NCBI GenBank assembly: GCA_937928545.1
Contig: CALGJQ010000007.1
Span: 285,452 to 349,451 of the forward strand
Length of the DNA stretch: 64,000 nucleotides
Direction: 5' to 3'
DNA from: an uncultured Verrucomicrobiales bacterium
GTDB taxonomy: Bacteria; Verrucomicrobiota; Verrucomicrobiia; Verrucomicrobiales; Akkermansiaceae
The first letter of the stretch is position 1. Each line of letters opens with the position of its first letter. Below the pieces are notes generated by a model, which saw only the letters and a program-made list of their open reading frames with translations, was not told the DNA's origin and searched no databases. The position numbers were made by a program, and so were the translations under genes. Below are positions 18,196 to 26,238 of this stretch, in pieces.

Positions 18196-18312
18196 CTATT
18201 TGATAGCGATAAAGAAGCGTTTTCCGAGGTCGAGGTCTTTGAGTAAGACGCGATTGATGAAGTGGCCAGAAGAACCTGTTTTCACGAGCAAAGGACGGTC
18301 GATGCGAATTTA
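18196..18312 (-). pseudogene. Possible C-terminal gene remnant
   Basis: Reading down from about 18306, one frame gives IRIDRPLLVKTGSS, then GHFINRVLLKDLDLGKRFFIAIK and a TAG stop at 18196-18198. It has natural protein composition but no start codon, and an in-frame TAA lies just before it. It could be the tail of a lost exported protein gene, or chance. It sits 25 bases upstream of the TIGR02597-like start, so part may also serve as that gene's leader. Confidence 0.3.
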
Positions 18313-18376
18313 GATTTTAGGGAACGGGGAGGGGGAGTCAAGTTTGCGAGTCAGGGTGATCAAGTTAGGGAAAGAT

Positions 18377-18407
18377 GAACCACTGATCGCACGAATTTTC
18401 ACGAATA
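18377..18407. repeat. Solo dispersed repeat of CACGAATTTTCACGAAT type
   Basis: The stretch CCACTGATCGCACGAATTTT and the following CACGAATA belong to the same general class of short A/T-rich direct-repeat arrays seen around the GxxExxY genes in this window. It is a lone copy, about 54 bases before the inverted-repeat element at 18461-18600. Confidence 0.4.
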
Positions 18408-18460
18408 CCCAAGGGGCACACCGTCTTGGTTGAGGAGACGAGGTTCGGGTTTGGAAAACC

Positions 18461-18600
18461 CTCAAGAATTCCCCCCAATCTTCATAAATCTGTGTTGAAA
18501 ATCTAAGGAGAATTACCGGTGATTTATGAAAAAAAATCAGGAAATAGAAGGGAGTTTTTAACACAGATTCATGAGGATTGTTCCAAATTTTTGAAGATTG
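18461..18600. repeat. Gene-less inverted-repeat element A
   Basis: The left arm (18461-18496) reads CTCAAGAATT, a C-rich linker, then CAATCTTCATAAATCTGTGTT; the right arm (18560-18600) is its near-complement, containing AACACAGATTCATGAGGATTG and TTGAAGATTG. The arms are about 36-40 bases long and the spacer is about 60 bases. The same arms, better preserved, occur in element B at 47374-47492. No gene lies inside. The rest of the 18172-18644 gap holds only the possible remnant and the solo repeat. Confidence 0.7.
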
Positions 18601-18644
18601 CGAGAGGGGCTTTAGTGCTTATGGCAGAGTGGGCGGAGTCTTCG

Positions 18645-19010
18645 TTACTTCACCTCAACGCGGTAGAGGTGCATCGGGGTTTTGTCGATGTTCTCAATGC
18701 TGTAGTGGGGGCCGTTTGCTTCGGCCCAGACGGCGCACTTTGGTGGGGTGCTTTTGCTGACGATCTTTCCGGCTGCGTTTCGGATGATGTTTTTGGCGGG
18801 GCGATGGACGATGATGACTCCGGGGAGGTCGTGGTTGTGAAGGGGGATTTTATCGCCAGGTGCCGCGATGATCTCCATGACACGGACGCGCTCGTTTTCG
18901 AAGATGGGCTTGTGACCCTCGGGGGCAGGTTTTAGCGTTTGCGGCGAGAGGGAGGTGCACGCTGAAAGGAGCAAGCTGGTGAGGCTTGCGAGTGTGAGAA
19001 GAGCTTTCAT
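18645..19010 (-). CDS. Cupin-like lipoprotein
   Basis: The 121-residue product has a lipoprotein signal peptide with lipobox LSAC (Cys18) and a small cupin barrel: ENERVRVMEIIAAPGDKIPLHNHDLPGVIIV, with His58 and His60 as likely metal ligands, and a C-terminal strand PHYSIENIDKTPMHLYRVEVK. Such small cupins bind a metal or sugar; the ligand is unknown. It lies close to another tiny lipoprotein gene on the same strand (10 bases), suggesting joint expression. Confidence 0.75.
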   Translation of the reverse strand: MKALLTLASLTSLLLSACTSLSPQTLKPAPEGHKPIFENERVRVMEIIAAPGDKIPLHNHDLPGVIIVHRPAKNIIRNAAGKIVSKSTPPKCAVWAEANGPHYSIENIDKTPMHLYRVEVK

Positions 19011-19020
19011 GAGAGAACTC

Positions 19021-19131
19021 TTAGCAGACGACCATGGGAGGAGCCGGAGGTGGAGTGGGCTCGGTCGATGCGCAGGAGGAGAGGGCGAAGAGGCTGAGGG
19101 CGAGAGCGGCGAGTTTGATTTTGGTTTTCAT
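19021..19131 (-). CDS. Tiny lipoprotein, 36 residues
   Basis: The frame from the ATG at 19129-19131 to TAA at 19021-19023 encodes MKTKIKLAALALSLFALSSC followed by 16 residues rich in Pro (ASTEPTPPPAPPMVVC). The signal peptide with LSSC lipobox is convincing; the mature part is a short Pro-rich tail ending in Cys. It precedes the cupin lipoprotein gene by 10 bases on the same strand. Function is unknown. Confidence 0.6.
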   Translation of the reverse strand: MKTKIKLAALALSLFALSSCASTEPTPPPAPPMVVC

Positions 19132-19231
19132 GGTGATTTTGAAAAGGAATGACGAGAGCTTGATCTCCATCGAAGAAACTGTCGATTATGTTTCTCAAAT
19201 TCGCCAGATTCACTAAGACTAATCTCCCAAA

Positions 19232-19594
19232 ATGAAGCGATTCGTTCCCCTGCTTTTCGTAGTCCTAGGGGCTATGTTGTTCGCCTTGCTATCTCTGGTT
19301 TTGTTTCCCTATCTCATTGTAGGAGGACTATGTAGGGCTATTCCGTCGATAGCTCGAAGGCGGTGGCTTGTGAATGGCATTGCGATAAGCTTACCCCTTC
19401 TGATGCGATATGGATCAGGTTTATGGGCGGTTAGATTTGGAGAGGATTCTTCGGATCGTTTCTGGTTTGAATTAGTAGGATCGGTTGTGAATATGGCCTA
19501 CTCTCATATTTTTGTTTGGGCAGGATTCCTGAGTTTAAATGGATTTCTTGGTGAAATCAGGAAGGGTTCTACTCCGGCGGACCAAGCTTGCTGA
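19232..19594 (+). CDS. Hypothetical membrane protein
   Basis: This 120-residue protein is not recognised. It has a long hydrophobic N-terminal segment (4-33), a second around 48-62 (GIAISLPLLMRYGSGLW), and a third near 83-105, with basic residues between the first two (RRRW). It is likely an inner-membrane protein with three helices. It lies 88 bases before the Sel1-repeat gene on the same strand. Confidence 0.55.
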   Translation: MKRFVPLLFVVLGAMLFALLSLVLFPYLIVGGLCRAIPSIARRRWLVNGIAISLPLLMRYGSGLWAVRFGEDSSDRFWFELVGSVVNMAYSHIFVWAGFLSLNGFLGEIRKGSTPADQAC

Positions 19595-19681
19595 GCAGCA
19601 AATCATCTTCAATTGAGTTTGTTGGGTTAGGAGTTTTTTTCATTCGCTCAGTCGCACTACAACTTTTACGATCCCCTCAAA

Positions 19682-20455
19682 ATGAAGCACCTTTCTTTCT
19701 TCCTGCTTTCAATCGCAATGAACGCTTACGCTGACCTCGAGTCTGGCATCACAGCCTACAACGAGGGAGATTACGAAACGGCGCGGGAGGAATTTAGTGC
19801 TGCAGCTGATATCAAGGATCCGATGGGGCTACATCTTTTGGCGTCGCTTTATTACCAGGGGCACGGCGTCGAGAAGAATTTGGATCGCGCTGTCGAGCTG
19901 TTCACAGCCGCCGCTGAGAAGGGTTACCGAGCTTCCCGCGCCAATCTCGGTCTCATGTATCACAAAGGCGATGGAGTGAAGAAAGACATCGAGAAGGCGA
20001 TCTCCTATTACACCGCCGCAGGAAAGCAAGGCGACCTTCAATCTACTCTTAATCTTGGTCAGATCTATCGGAAGGGAGATGGAGTCGAGCCCAATTTGAC
20101 GAAGGCTGCGGCGTATTACAAGTTTGCGGCTGAGCGTGGCTACGTTCCTGCGGTTAACGAATATGGGTTGCTATTCGCACAGGGGCAGGGTGTGGATCTG
20201 GATTACGTTGAAGCGTTCGGATGGATGTCATTTGCAGCGAAGATTGGAGACGGACAAGCGATCAAGAATCTTGCAAAGCTGAAGCAAATTCTAGGTGATA
20301 AGGTTGAGGAAGGGACAAAGAGGGCGAAAGAGATCGAGGCCGTAATCAAAAAACACGGAGAGCAAGGTGGCGCTGACAACCCCGCTACCGACGCGAAGTC
20401 AAAGCCGGAAGGTGAAGGGGAATTAAAAAATGAATCGGGGGGATGCCCTCAGTAA
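19682..20455 (+). CDS. Exported Sel1-repeat protein
   Basis: The 257-residue protein has a signal peptide (1-17, ending NAYA) and about four to five Sel1-type repeats of 36 residues, each with the pattern A-x-x-L-G-x-x-Y-x-x-G-x-G-V-x-x-D-x-x-K-A (for example ANLGLMYHKGDGVKKDIEKA and LNLGQIYRKGDGVEPNLTKA). The last repeat ends in EAFGWMSFAAKIGDGQA; the charged, Glu/Lys-rich tail is likely disordered. Sel1 proteins are binding scaffolds, so a periplasmic protein-protein role is expected. The partner is unknown. Confidence 0.85.
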   Translation: MKHLSFFLLSIAMNAYADLESGITAYNEGDYETAREEFSAAADIKDPMGLHLLASLYYQGHGVEKNLDRAVELFTAAAEKGYRASRANLGLMYHKGDGVKKDIEKAISYYTAAGKQGDLQSTLNLGQIYRKGDGVEPNLTKAAAYYKFAAERGYVPAVNEYGLLFAQGQGVDLDYVEAFGWMSFAAKIGDGQAIKNLAKLKQILGDKVEEGTKRAKEIEAVIKKHGEQGGADNPATDAKSKPEGEGELKNESGGCPQ

Positions 20456-20488
20456 CGTGCTTTAGGTCTTGGACGTTCGCCCCAGAAA

Positions 20489-20968
20489 ATGAATCATCCA
20501 CAGGAGCTATTGGACTACTGGGCGGATGCCGAGGATTGGTCGAGGTCCCATGATCCAGACGACTGGCCTGTTTCTGAGGAGATTGCCAAAATGTTCGAAG
20601 GGCACATTGATCGTCTTAGACCGAATGCGGATGCTGGGAATGACTTCGCCCGATATGCGATTGCTTCAATTTATCATCTCGAGTTGATCTATCCTGATGA
20701 TAAGACACGTCAGGAACGGTTTTCGGAAGATCGCGTGACAATGACGAAACTTCTTTGTCAGTGTGCGGAGAATGGCCTTGGAGTTGCCTTCGACAATCTT
20801 GTGGTCTCTGGTGTTGGGGAGATCGGGGATTTCGCCCGAGCGGCGGCTAGGGACTATGAGCGAGAGCAGAAGCCGGAATGGGATGAGTCTACCAATGTGC
20901 CAGTTTACAGCCCCGAGTGGATGGAAGGGGCAATGAATCTTTGGAGAGCGCGACGAGGTGAATCCTAA
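20489..20968 (+). CDS. Hypothetical acidic protein
   Basis: The 159-residue product is acidic, has no signal peptide or membrane helix and is not recognised. Short stretches (DFARYAIASIYHLELIY and LLCQCAENGLGVAFDNL) resemble degenerate Sel1-type helices, and the gene follows the Sel1-repeat gene by 33 bases, so it may be a cytoplasmic relative or partner. The start is the ATG at 20489, with a weak purine stretch before it. Confidence 0.6.
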   Translation: MNHPQELLDYWADAEDWSRSHDPDDWPVSEEIAKMFEGHIDRLRPNADAGNDFARYAIASIYHLELIYPDDKTRQERFSEDRVTMTKLLCQCAENGLGVAFDNLVVSGVGEIGDFARAAARDYEREQKPEWDESTNVPVYSPEWMEGAMNLWRARRGES

Positions 20969-21002
20969 AGATAGCCCCGCTGGGGGTAGGCCCCAAGGCG
21001 GA

Positions 21003-21054
21003 GATTTTTTAACGCAGATTGAAAAGGATTTGCGCAGATTGACGCAGATTTTTC
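21003..21054. repeat. Solo repeat of the AATCTGCG family
   Basis: Read on the minus strand, this contains AATCTGCGTCAATCTGCGC, then AATCCTTTTCAATCTGCGTT and AAAAAATC. This is the same layout as the repeats that flank the second GxxExxY gene (56296-56346), but here no GxxExxY gene is adjacent. It lies between two convergent genes. Confidence 0.65.
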
Positions 21055-21097
21055 TTAGGCTGTGGGGAGCTTCCAGCTACGGGAACGGTGGGGTCTT

Positions 21098-22141
21098 TTA
21101 AAGGAAGATTTTTTTGCCGTCGTTCTTGGCGCTTTCGTAGATGGCGGTGATGACTTCGACTGACTTGCGGGCCTCGCTGGCGCAGGTGGAGGGCTCGCGG
21201 CCTTCGGCGATCGCGGTGACGACTTCCTCGAAGTTGCGCTGGTGTTGATAGAAATTGATAGCGGTGGGATCGTTGGCTCCGAGTCCGGCTTCTTGGCCTT
21301 TCATGAGGGTGGATTGAATTTCGCTGTCCTCGGGCTTCTCTTCGCGGAAGTCCCAGATTTCGAAAGATTCATCAGCTAAGAAGACGGAGCCATCGGTTCC
21401 AGAAAGTTGGACGCGGGCGGGGTGGCCATCTTTTGACCAAGTGCAGGTGGAGGCTTCAATGACGCCGCGGGCGCCGCTTTCGAATTCCACGATCGCAACG
21501 CAGTGGTCCTCGACCTCGATGCGCTCGTGGGCGAGGAGAGCGGTGTTGGCTTGCACGCTTTTGACGGGGCCAGCGAGGTAGATGAGAGCATCGACCGTGT
21601 GGACGGATTGGTTCATGAGCGAGCCACCGCCATCGAGGGCCCAGGTTCCGCGCCAGCCGGCGGAGTCATAGTAGGCTTGATCGCGATACCACTTAATGTA
21701 AGCGGAGGCGGAAGCGAGGGTGCCGAAGCGGCCTTCGTCGGAGGCTTTTTTGAAGGCGTCCATCCCGGGGTGGAAGCGGCGGTTGAGCACGGCGGCGAGA
21801 GTTTTACCATTGTCCTTTGCGGCGGCCATGAGTTGGTCGATGCGCTCGGTGGTGATTTCGAGAGGCTTTTCGACGATCGCGTGCTTGCCGGCATTGAGAG
21901 CGGCGAGAGTGGGGTCGAGGTGTGCGCCGCTGGGCGTGCCGACGGTGACGATTTCTAATTCCTCGTCTGCCAAGAACTCGGCCATGTCTGAGTAAGCGGT
22001 GCCGCCATATTCTTCGGCGAGTTTGTCGGCGGCTTCCTGACGGAGGTCGAAGACTGAGTGAAGAGTGCCGCCAGTCATGGCGGTGATGGCTTTGGCGTGG
22101 AAGTGGCCGATCATTCCGGCTCCGATGATTCCGAATTTCAT
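21098..22141 (-). CDS. Gfo/Idh/MocA family oxidoreductase
   Basis: The 347-residue enzyme has the NAD(P)-binding Rossmann motif FGIIGAGMIGHFHAKAI (3-19), the EKPLEI motif that bears the conserved Lys of the active site, and a C-terminal alpha/beta substrate domain with GGGSLMNQSVHTVDALIYLAG. Family members oxidise or reduce sugars, inositols and glycosides at a hydroxyl or keto group. The substrate cannot be told from sequence. The gene is alone; its 5' side faces the two-component genes. Confidence 0.88.
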   Translation of the reverse strand: MKFGIIGAGMIGHFHAKAITAMTGGTLHSVFDLRQEAADKLAEEYGGTAYSDMAEFLADEELEIVTVGTPSGAHLDPTLAALNAGKHAIVEKPLEITTERIDQLMAAAKDNGKTLAAVLNRRFHPGMDAFKKASDEGRFGTLASASAYIKWYRDQAYYDSAGWRGTWALDGGGSLMNQSVHTVDALIYLAGPVKSVQANTALLAHERIEVEDHCVAIVEFESGARGVIEASTCTWSKDGHPARVQLSGTDGSVFLADESFEIWDFREEKPEDSEIQSTLMKGQEAGLGANDPTAINFYQHQRNFEEVVTAIAEGREPSTCASEARKSVEVITAIYESAKNDGKKIFL

Positions 22142-22191
22142 AATGTTGTGGGGGAAGTTGAAACCATCGCTGCAGTTCTGGCAAGGAAGGC

Positions 22192-22210
22192 TTTACACTC
22201 CATTTACACT
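22192..22210. promoter_or_regulatory. Tandem TTTACACT repeats before the two-component genes
   Basis: Two copies of TTTACACT start 11 bases apart (22192 and 22203). This spacing, one helical turn, is the usual layout of binding sites for OmpR-family regulators, and an OmpR-type regulator gene starts 168 bases downstream. It could be an autoregulatory site for that gene or a site for the divergent oxidoreductase gene. No promoter boxes can be assigned with confidence. Confidence 0.35.
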
Positions 22211-22377
22211 TGGCGGAAAATTTCTCGCTTAATCTCTCCCCATGACCCGAGGAAATTCCACGAAACGAGCCCTGCTTAGCTGCCACGGCGGAGGGATAAT
22301 GCCTCAATGGCGCGCGGACAAAAACAGTGCGCGACCAAGCGGCTAAAAAAGGTTACCAGTTCAGTAAATAAAACCTT

Positions 22378-23067
22378 ATGCCTGCTCCTACCATTTTAGT
22401 TGTTGAAGACGATGCGGCCGTTCGTCGCGGAGTTGTCGATGCTCTCACTTTCGCGGGTTATGAGGTGCTCTCGGCAGCCGATGGTCGGGAGGGTAAGGAG
22501 GCTGCTTTGACGGCACGATATGACCTTTTGTTGTTAGACCTGATCTTGCCGCACTTTACGGGCTTCGAAATTCTGGAAGCTCTTCAGAAAGAGCGAGCAG
22601 GACAGGCCGTCATTATCCTCTCGGCGAAGGGGGAGGAAAATGACCGAGTCAAAGGTCTGAAGATGGGGGCTGATGATTATGTGGTGAAACCTTTTAGTGC
22701 GCGCGAGCTTTTGGCCCGTGTTGATGCGGTCTTGCGTCGGACAACCGAGCGACAGGGACTTGGAGAAAAGCATGAGGTGGCAGGGCGGACGATTGATCTG
22801 ACAGGGGCGGAAATCGTTTATGAGGGAGTGCGGCAGGAGTTGTCGGAACGCGAGGTGGGAGTTTTACGCTATTTGATTGCCAATCCAAAACGCCCGATAC
22901 CTCGGGAGGAATTGTTGCGGCATGTGTGGGGGATTGATCCCAATCGGATTGAGACTCGCACGGTTGATATGCACATTGCGCACATTCGTAAAAAGCTGGG
23001 AGATCAAGACCAGGGAATCCTCGAAACCGTCCGCGGCCGCGGTTATCGGCTGGCGTCGAAATCATGA
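22378..23067 (+). CDS. OmpR-family response regulator
   Basis: The 229-residue protein has a receiver domain (Asp54 in LLLLDLILPHFTGFEIL, Lys104 in YVVKPFSARELL) and a winged-helix domain with the usual ending ILETVRGRGYRL. It should bind DNA as a phosphorylated dimer. The stop overlaps the histidine kinase start (ATGA), so the two are coupled and form one phosphorelay pair. The large upstream gap carries the TTTACACT repeats. Confidence 0.93.
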   Translation: MPAPTILVVEDDAAVRRGVVDALTFAGYEVLSAADGREGKEAALTARYDLLLLDLILPHFTGFEILEALQKERAGQAVIILSAKGEENDRVKGLKMGADDYVVKPFSARELLARVDAVLRRTTERQGLGEKHEVAGRTIDLTGAEIVYEGVRQELSEREVGVLRYLIANPKRPIPREELLRHVWGIDPNRIETRTVDMHIAHIRKKLGDQDQGILETVRGRGYRLASKS

Positions 23068-24884
23068 ATCGGTCGTGGTTGGTGTGGGCCGTCCTCTTGG
23101 GATGTGCGGTGCTTATTCTTGGGATGTTTGCGTGGATCACGCAGAAAACCTTGAAGGCTGAGAAGGAGCGCGCCGAGGCCGAGGCGGCTTCGCTTTTAGG
23201 AGAAAGGGTGAGGCTTTCGTTGACGAGGATGGATGGCATTGGAAGTGATCTCTTGGTTGCCGAAAACTTACGGGCGCCCATGTTTTACCGCTCTTTCTTT
23301 TCGCCTTCAGACATTGTTACGAACCAGTTTCAAGATGTTGAAAAAGGGGTGGTGTTACAGCCCTCGCCCTTACTTTTGGAGGAAGTAGAGTTTGTTGATC
23401 TGCACTTTGAAATGGGCGCGGATGGTAGGTTGATTTCGCCACAAGTTCCGCAGGGTAATCAGCGGGATCGAGCTTCCGAGTCCGGGCTGACGGAGGAACG
23501 AATTGAGGTGATGGAAGGTCGTCTTAAGAAACTTGCAGGATTGATCCCAGAGGTGTCAGTGGTGGCGAAGCTCTTTGGGGAAGTAGAATGGCAAAGGGAT
23601 ACGGATTCCCCTTTAGATCTGGCGGTGGCGAACGCTTGGTTGAATAAGAATGCTCAGAATATTGCGCCGTCGAAACCGCAAGTTAAGGGCGAGTATCAGA
23701 ATCAACTCACGAAGCAGGAAGCGGGTTCTCGATCGAAGAACTACACTCAACGAGTGCAGAAAGCGGCGAAGAAATCGGCAGATTGGGGGAACGTTAATCG
23801 AGCGGAATCAGCTCCCAAGGTGAACTCGAATGGGATTCTGAGCGTATCGCCTTTTCTCTCCCTGTGGCATGGCGAGGAGCTGTTTTTTGTGCGAGAGATT
23901 CGCCGCATTCGCAGTGTGAGTTACCAAGGGCTTTGGGTGTCGCAAGCAGAGTTGAAGAAGAGCTTGATGGCTGAGGTTCCTCTTGATTTGGGTGAAGCTG
24001 TTTTAGTGAAGACTGATGAGGCTTCGCAAGATGCGGCGCATTTGGTGTCACTTCCTTGGGCTTTGCTGCCGGGAGCGATTTCGGAGCAAGAAATCCCAGC
24101 CTTAACGCCGCTTCGCAAGACTTTGATCGCGGGATGGGTTGCGGCTCTTTTTGCTCTCGTGGCCCTTTCCCTTTTGTTGGCTGGAGTGATGAAGTTAAGC
24201 GAACGTCGGGCGGCTTTTGTCTCGTCGGTCACTCATGAATTGCGAACGCCTTTGACGACTTTTCGACTCTACTCCGAGATGCTGGCGGATGGGATGGTGA
24301 CGGATGAGGATCAGAAGCAAGAGTATCTCAGAACGATGTTGGGTGAGTCGGAGCGCTTGAATCACTTGGTGGAAAACGTGCTGTCTTATGCGCGGATCGA
24401 GCGCGGGAATGCGAGGTCGAAGTTTGAGAAGCTCGCGGTGGAAGATTTGGTGGAGCGGATGAGGCCGGTTCTGCAGCGAAGGGTGGATCAGGAAGATGCC
24501 GCGCTTTCGATCGAACTCTCTGATGATTTGGACTCGGTCGAAACCGATGTCACCGCAGTGGAGCAGATTCTTTTTAACCTAGTGGATAATGCCTGCAAGT
24601 ATGGCTTGCCGGAAGGTGAGAGAGGGCGTGTGACATTAACGGTGAGTAAGAAAGGGAGCGGGATTGCTTTTGAAGTTCGCGATGAAGGGCGGGGGATTGC
24701 GCGTAAAGAGAAGAAGAGGCTTTTTCGAGCCTTCCATAAAAGTGCTCATGAAGCGGCGCACGATAAGCCAGGCGTTGGTTTAGGTCTCGCACTTTGCCGG
24801 AGACTGGCGAGGGCGCTGGGAGGTGACTTGAAAATTGGCTCGCCACAAGGTGCGGGGGCGAGCTTTGTGCTGGTTCTGCGATAG
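23064..24884 (+). CDS. Sensor histidine kinase
   Basis: The 606-residue kinase has an N-terminal helix (7-25), an extracytoplasmic sensor region of about 325 residues that I do not recognise (with a Lys/Gln-rich central stretch 200-250), a second helix (353-376), then HisKA with His391 in VTHELRTPLTTFRLYSEML and an ATPase domain (NLVDNACKYGLPEG, DEGRGI, GVGLGLALCRRLA). There is no HAMP domain in between. It is translationally coupled to the response regulator. The long sensor domain suggests direct detection of an envelope or extracellular signal. Confidence 0.92.
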   Translation: MNRSWLVWAVLLGCAVLILGMFAWITQKTLKAEKERAEAEAASLLGERVRLSLTRMDGIGSDLLVAENLRAPMFYRSFFSPSDIVTNQFQDVEKGVVLQPSPLLLEEVEFVDLHFEMGADGRLISPQVPQGNQRDRASESGLTEERIEVMEGRLKKLAGLIPEVSVVAKLFGEVEWQRDTDSPLDLAVANAWLNKNAQNIAPSKPQVKGEYQNQLTKQEAGSRSKNYTQRVQKAAKKSADWGNVNRAESAPKVNSNGILSVSPFLSLWHGEELFFVREIRRIRSVSYQGLWVSQAELKKSLMAEVPLDLGEAVLVKTDEASQDAAHLVSLPWALLPGAISEQEIPALTPLRKTLIAGWVAALFALVALSLLLAGVMKLSERRAAFVSSVTHELRTPLTTFRLYSEMLADGMVTDEDQKQEYLRTMLGESERLNHLVENVLSYARIERGNARSKFEKLAVEDLVERMRPVLQRRVDQEDAALSIELSDDLDSVETDVTAVEQILFNLVDNACKYGLPEGERGRVTLTVSKKGSGIAFEVRDEGRGIARKEKKRLFRAFHKSAHEAAHDKPGVGLGLALCRRLARALGGDLKIGSPQGAGASFVLVLR

Positions 24885-24959
24885 GACTACTGGGGAGTGA
24901 TCGAACCTTTGGCTGCTAATTATTTTCTGTTCTCTCGTGCTTTTTGAGCAGCTATTTGG

Positions 24960-25107
24960 GCTTTTTCAGCTTCTCTGACTTGTTGAAAGTGTAATCGTTA
25001 GAGCTTCGCTCTGCTTTGAAGGATTTGGTTCAGTGGTGTTCTCGTTGGACGCGAACGTAGGCGGTTGCGGAGTCGAGTCGGGATTCGCTGAGGGAGAAGG
25101 CACCTTA
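24960..25107 (-). pseudogene. Remnant resembling an IS200-like/REP-associated transposase C-terminus
   Basis: Read on the minus strand from 25104, one frame gives GAFSLSESRLDSATAYVRVQ, then REHH, a TGA stop (25030-25032), and in the same frame TKSFKAE. From memory, IS200-like/RAYT transposases end with a helix of the form GAFxVSxSxxxxVxxYIxxQxEHHxKxSFxxE; the match through the stop suggests a decayed gene. An in-frame TAA lies right before it and the catalytic N-terminal part is gone. The remaining part of the 24885-25206 gap shows nothing else I can name. Confidence 0.5.
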
Positions 25108-25206
25108 GCGGCCTCGCTATGAGAATTTGGCTAGGTCGGGGGATTACTCCAAATGTTCAGTCGCTGAGAAAAGAATACGGCGTTGATAGAAAGAGAACCG
25201 TTTAGG

Positions 25207-26154
25207 CTAACGTGAACGTCGCGCCACTAGGCAGAGACCTGTGAGAGCAAGAAGCATTGATGAAGATGGTTCGGGAACGGTGGTTTCGATTCTGAGATTG
25301 TCGTAGACGCCAAAATTTAGAGCAGGATCACTCGCTACGGAGGTAAAAACATCTGCATATAAGAAGGCAAAGTTCTCATCCATATCGACAGGTGTTCCTC
25401 CGTCACTATTATCGAAGGTTCCAATGAGCACGGTGTTGCCGCTAGCTGCGCTGGTAAGGGTAAAGCTGGCAACACCTGGAGTGGTTGTTGTGCCGACGCC
25501 GATCATAGTGGGGTCGACGTCGATCTGCATCGTCATCCACTGAAATCCAGAATCCCCCGAATCATTACTTCCGATTTGGCTTTGCGCAGCGGGAGGTGCA
25601 ACCGCAGGAAATGCCGAGCTCAGTGTTGCATCGCTGTTGTTGTTGCTCGTGAGGGCTGGGTTATACTGACCGGAATGAACAAACTGCTCAGAACTGTCTT
25701 TGTAGAGTCGATAATCTCGACTGGAGCCACCATCACCGGTCATGATCATGCTCGCGCCATTGAGTCCAACCGTCGCGGCATCATGACCAATTCCACCACC
25801 TGCGAACTCGGTGGATCCCCCGCCATTTATAGCGAAGTTAGACCAGACGTCGAAAGTCACCCGATAGGAGGTTGATCCTGCCGGAAGATTTAAACTGGTC
25901 ACGACTGCGGCTGAGGCGGCCTGAGCAGGTGCCTCAAGATTTGCTTCCATCTTCAAGCCGGTAGTTCCTGAGCCATTGGGTGCGGAAGGAATGCCGTCGG
26001 CACTATAATCATAGCCAAAAGTGACCTTCGTGTCAGTGTCTCCTAAAACGGTGAAGCCAGCCGAACTGGAAAGGTCATTCATGACGCTCACCGTAGCCTG
26101 CGCTGGGTGAGATAAAACGAGAACTAAAAATGAGGGTAAGACTTTGCTCATCAT
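25207..26154 (-). CDS. PEP-CTERM sorted exported protein
   Basis: The 315-residue protein has an N-terminal signal peptide (1-20, ending PAQA) and a C-terminal PEP-CTERM module: VPEPSS, a short hydrophobic helix, and a basic end (RRSR). Proteins with this tail are processed by an exosortase and handed to the cell surface or matrix. The body is rich in Gly, Ser, Thr and Asp and is predicted beta-rich; its fold is not recognised. Exosortase genes are not in the window. Confidence 0.88.
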   Translation of the reverse strand: MMSKVLPSFLVLVLSHPAQATVSVMNDLSSSAGFTVLGDTDTKVTFGYDYSADGIPSAPNGSGTTGLKMEANLEAPAQAASAAVVTSLNLPAGSTSYRVTFDVWSNFAINGGGSTEFAGGGIGHDAATVGLNGASMIMTGDGGSSRDYRLYKDSSEQFVHSGQYNPALTSNNNSDATLSSAFPAVAPPAAQSQIGSNDSGDSGFQWMTMQIDVDPTMIGVGTTTTPGVASFTLTSAASGNTVLIGTFDNSDGGTPVDMDENFAFLYADVFTSVASDPALNFGVYDNLRIETTVPEPSSSMLLALTGLCLVARRSR

Positions 26155-26238
26155 TAGATGTTGATATGCAGTGACTTACATCGTCAAGTGTTTAAATCCC
26201 CCCCCGTTTTTTTCACGCGATTAGAGAGAGGAAGATCG

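Noticed and set aside
18601..18640. A GGGGCTTTAGTGC stretch that looks like the REP core
   Set aside because: It lacks the palindrome and the TACGGAG flank.
22242..22346. A 34-codon frame (MTRGNSTKRALLS...) in the gap before the response regulator gene
   Set aside because: No signal, domain, ribosome site or hairpin supports it; composition looks random.
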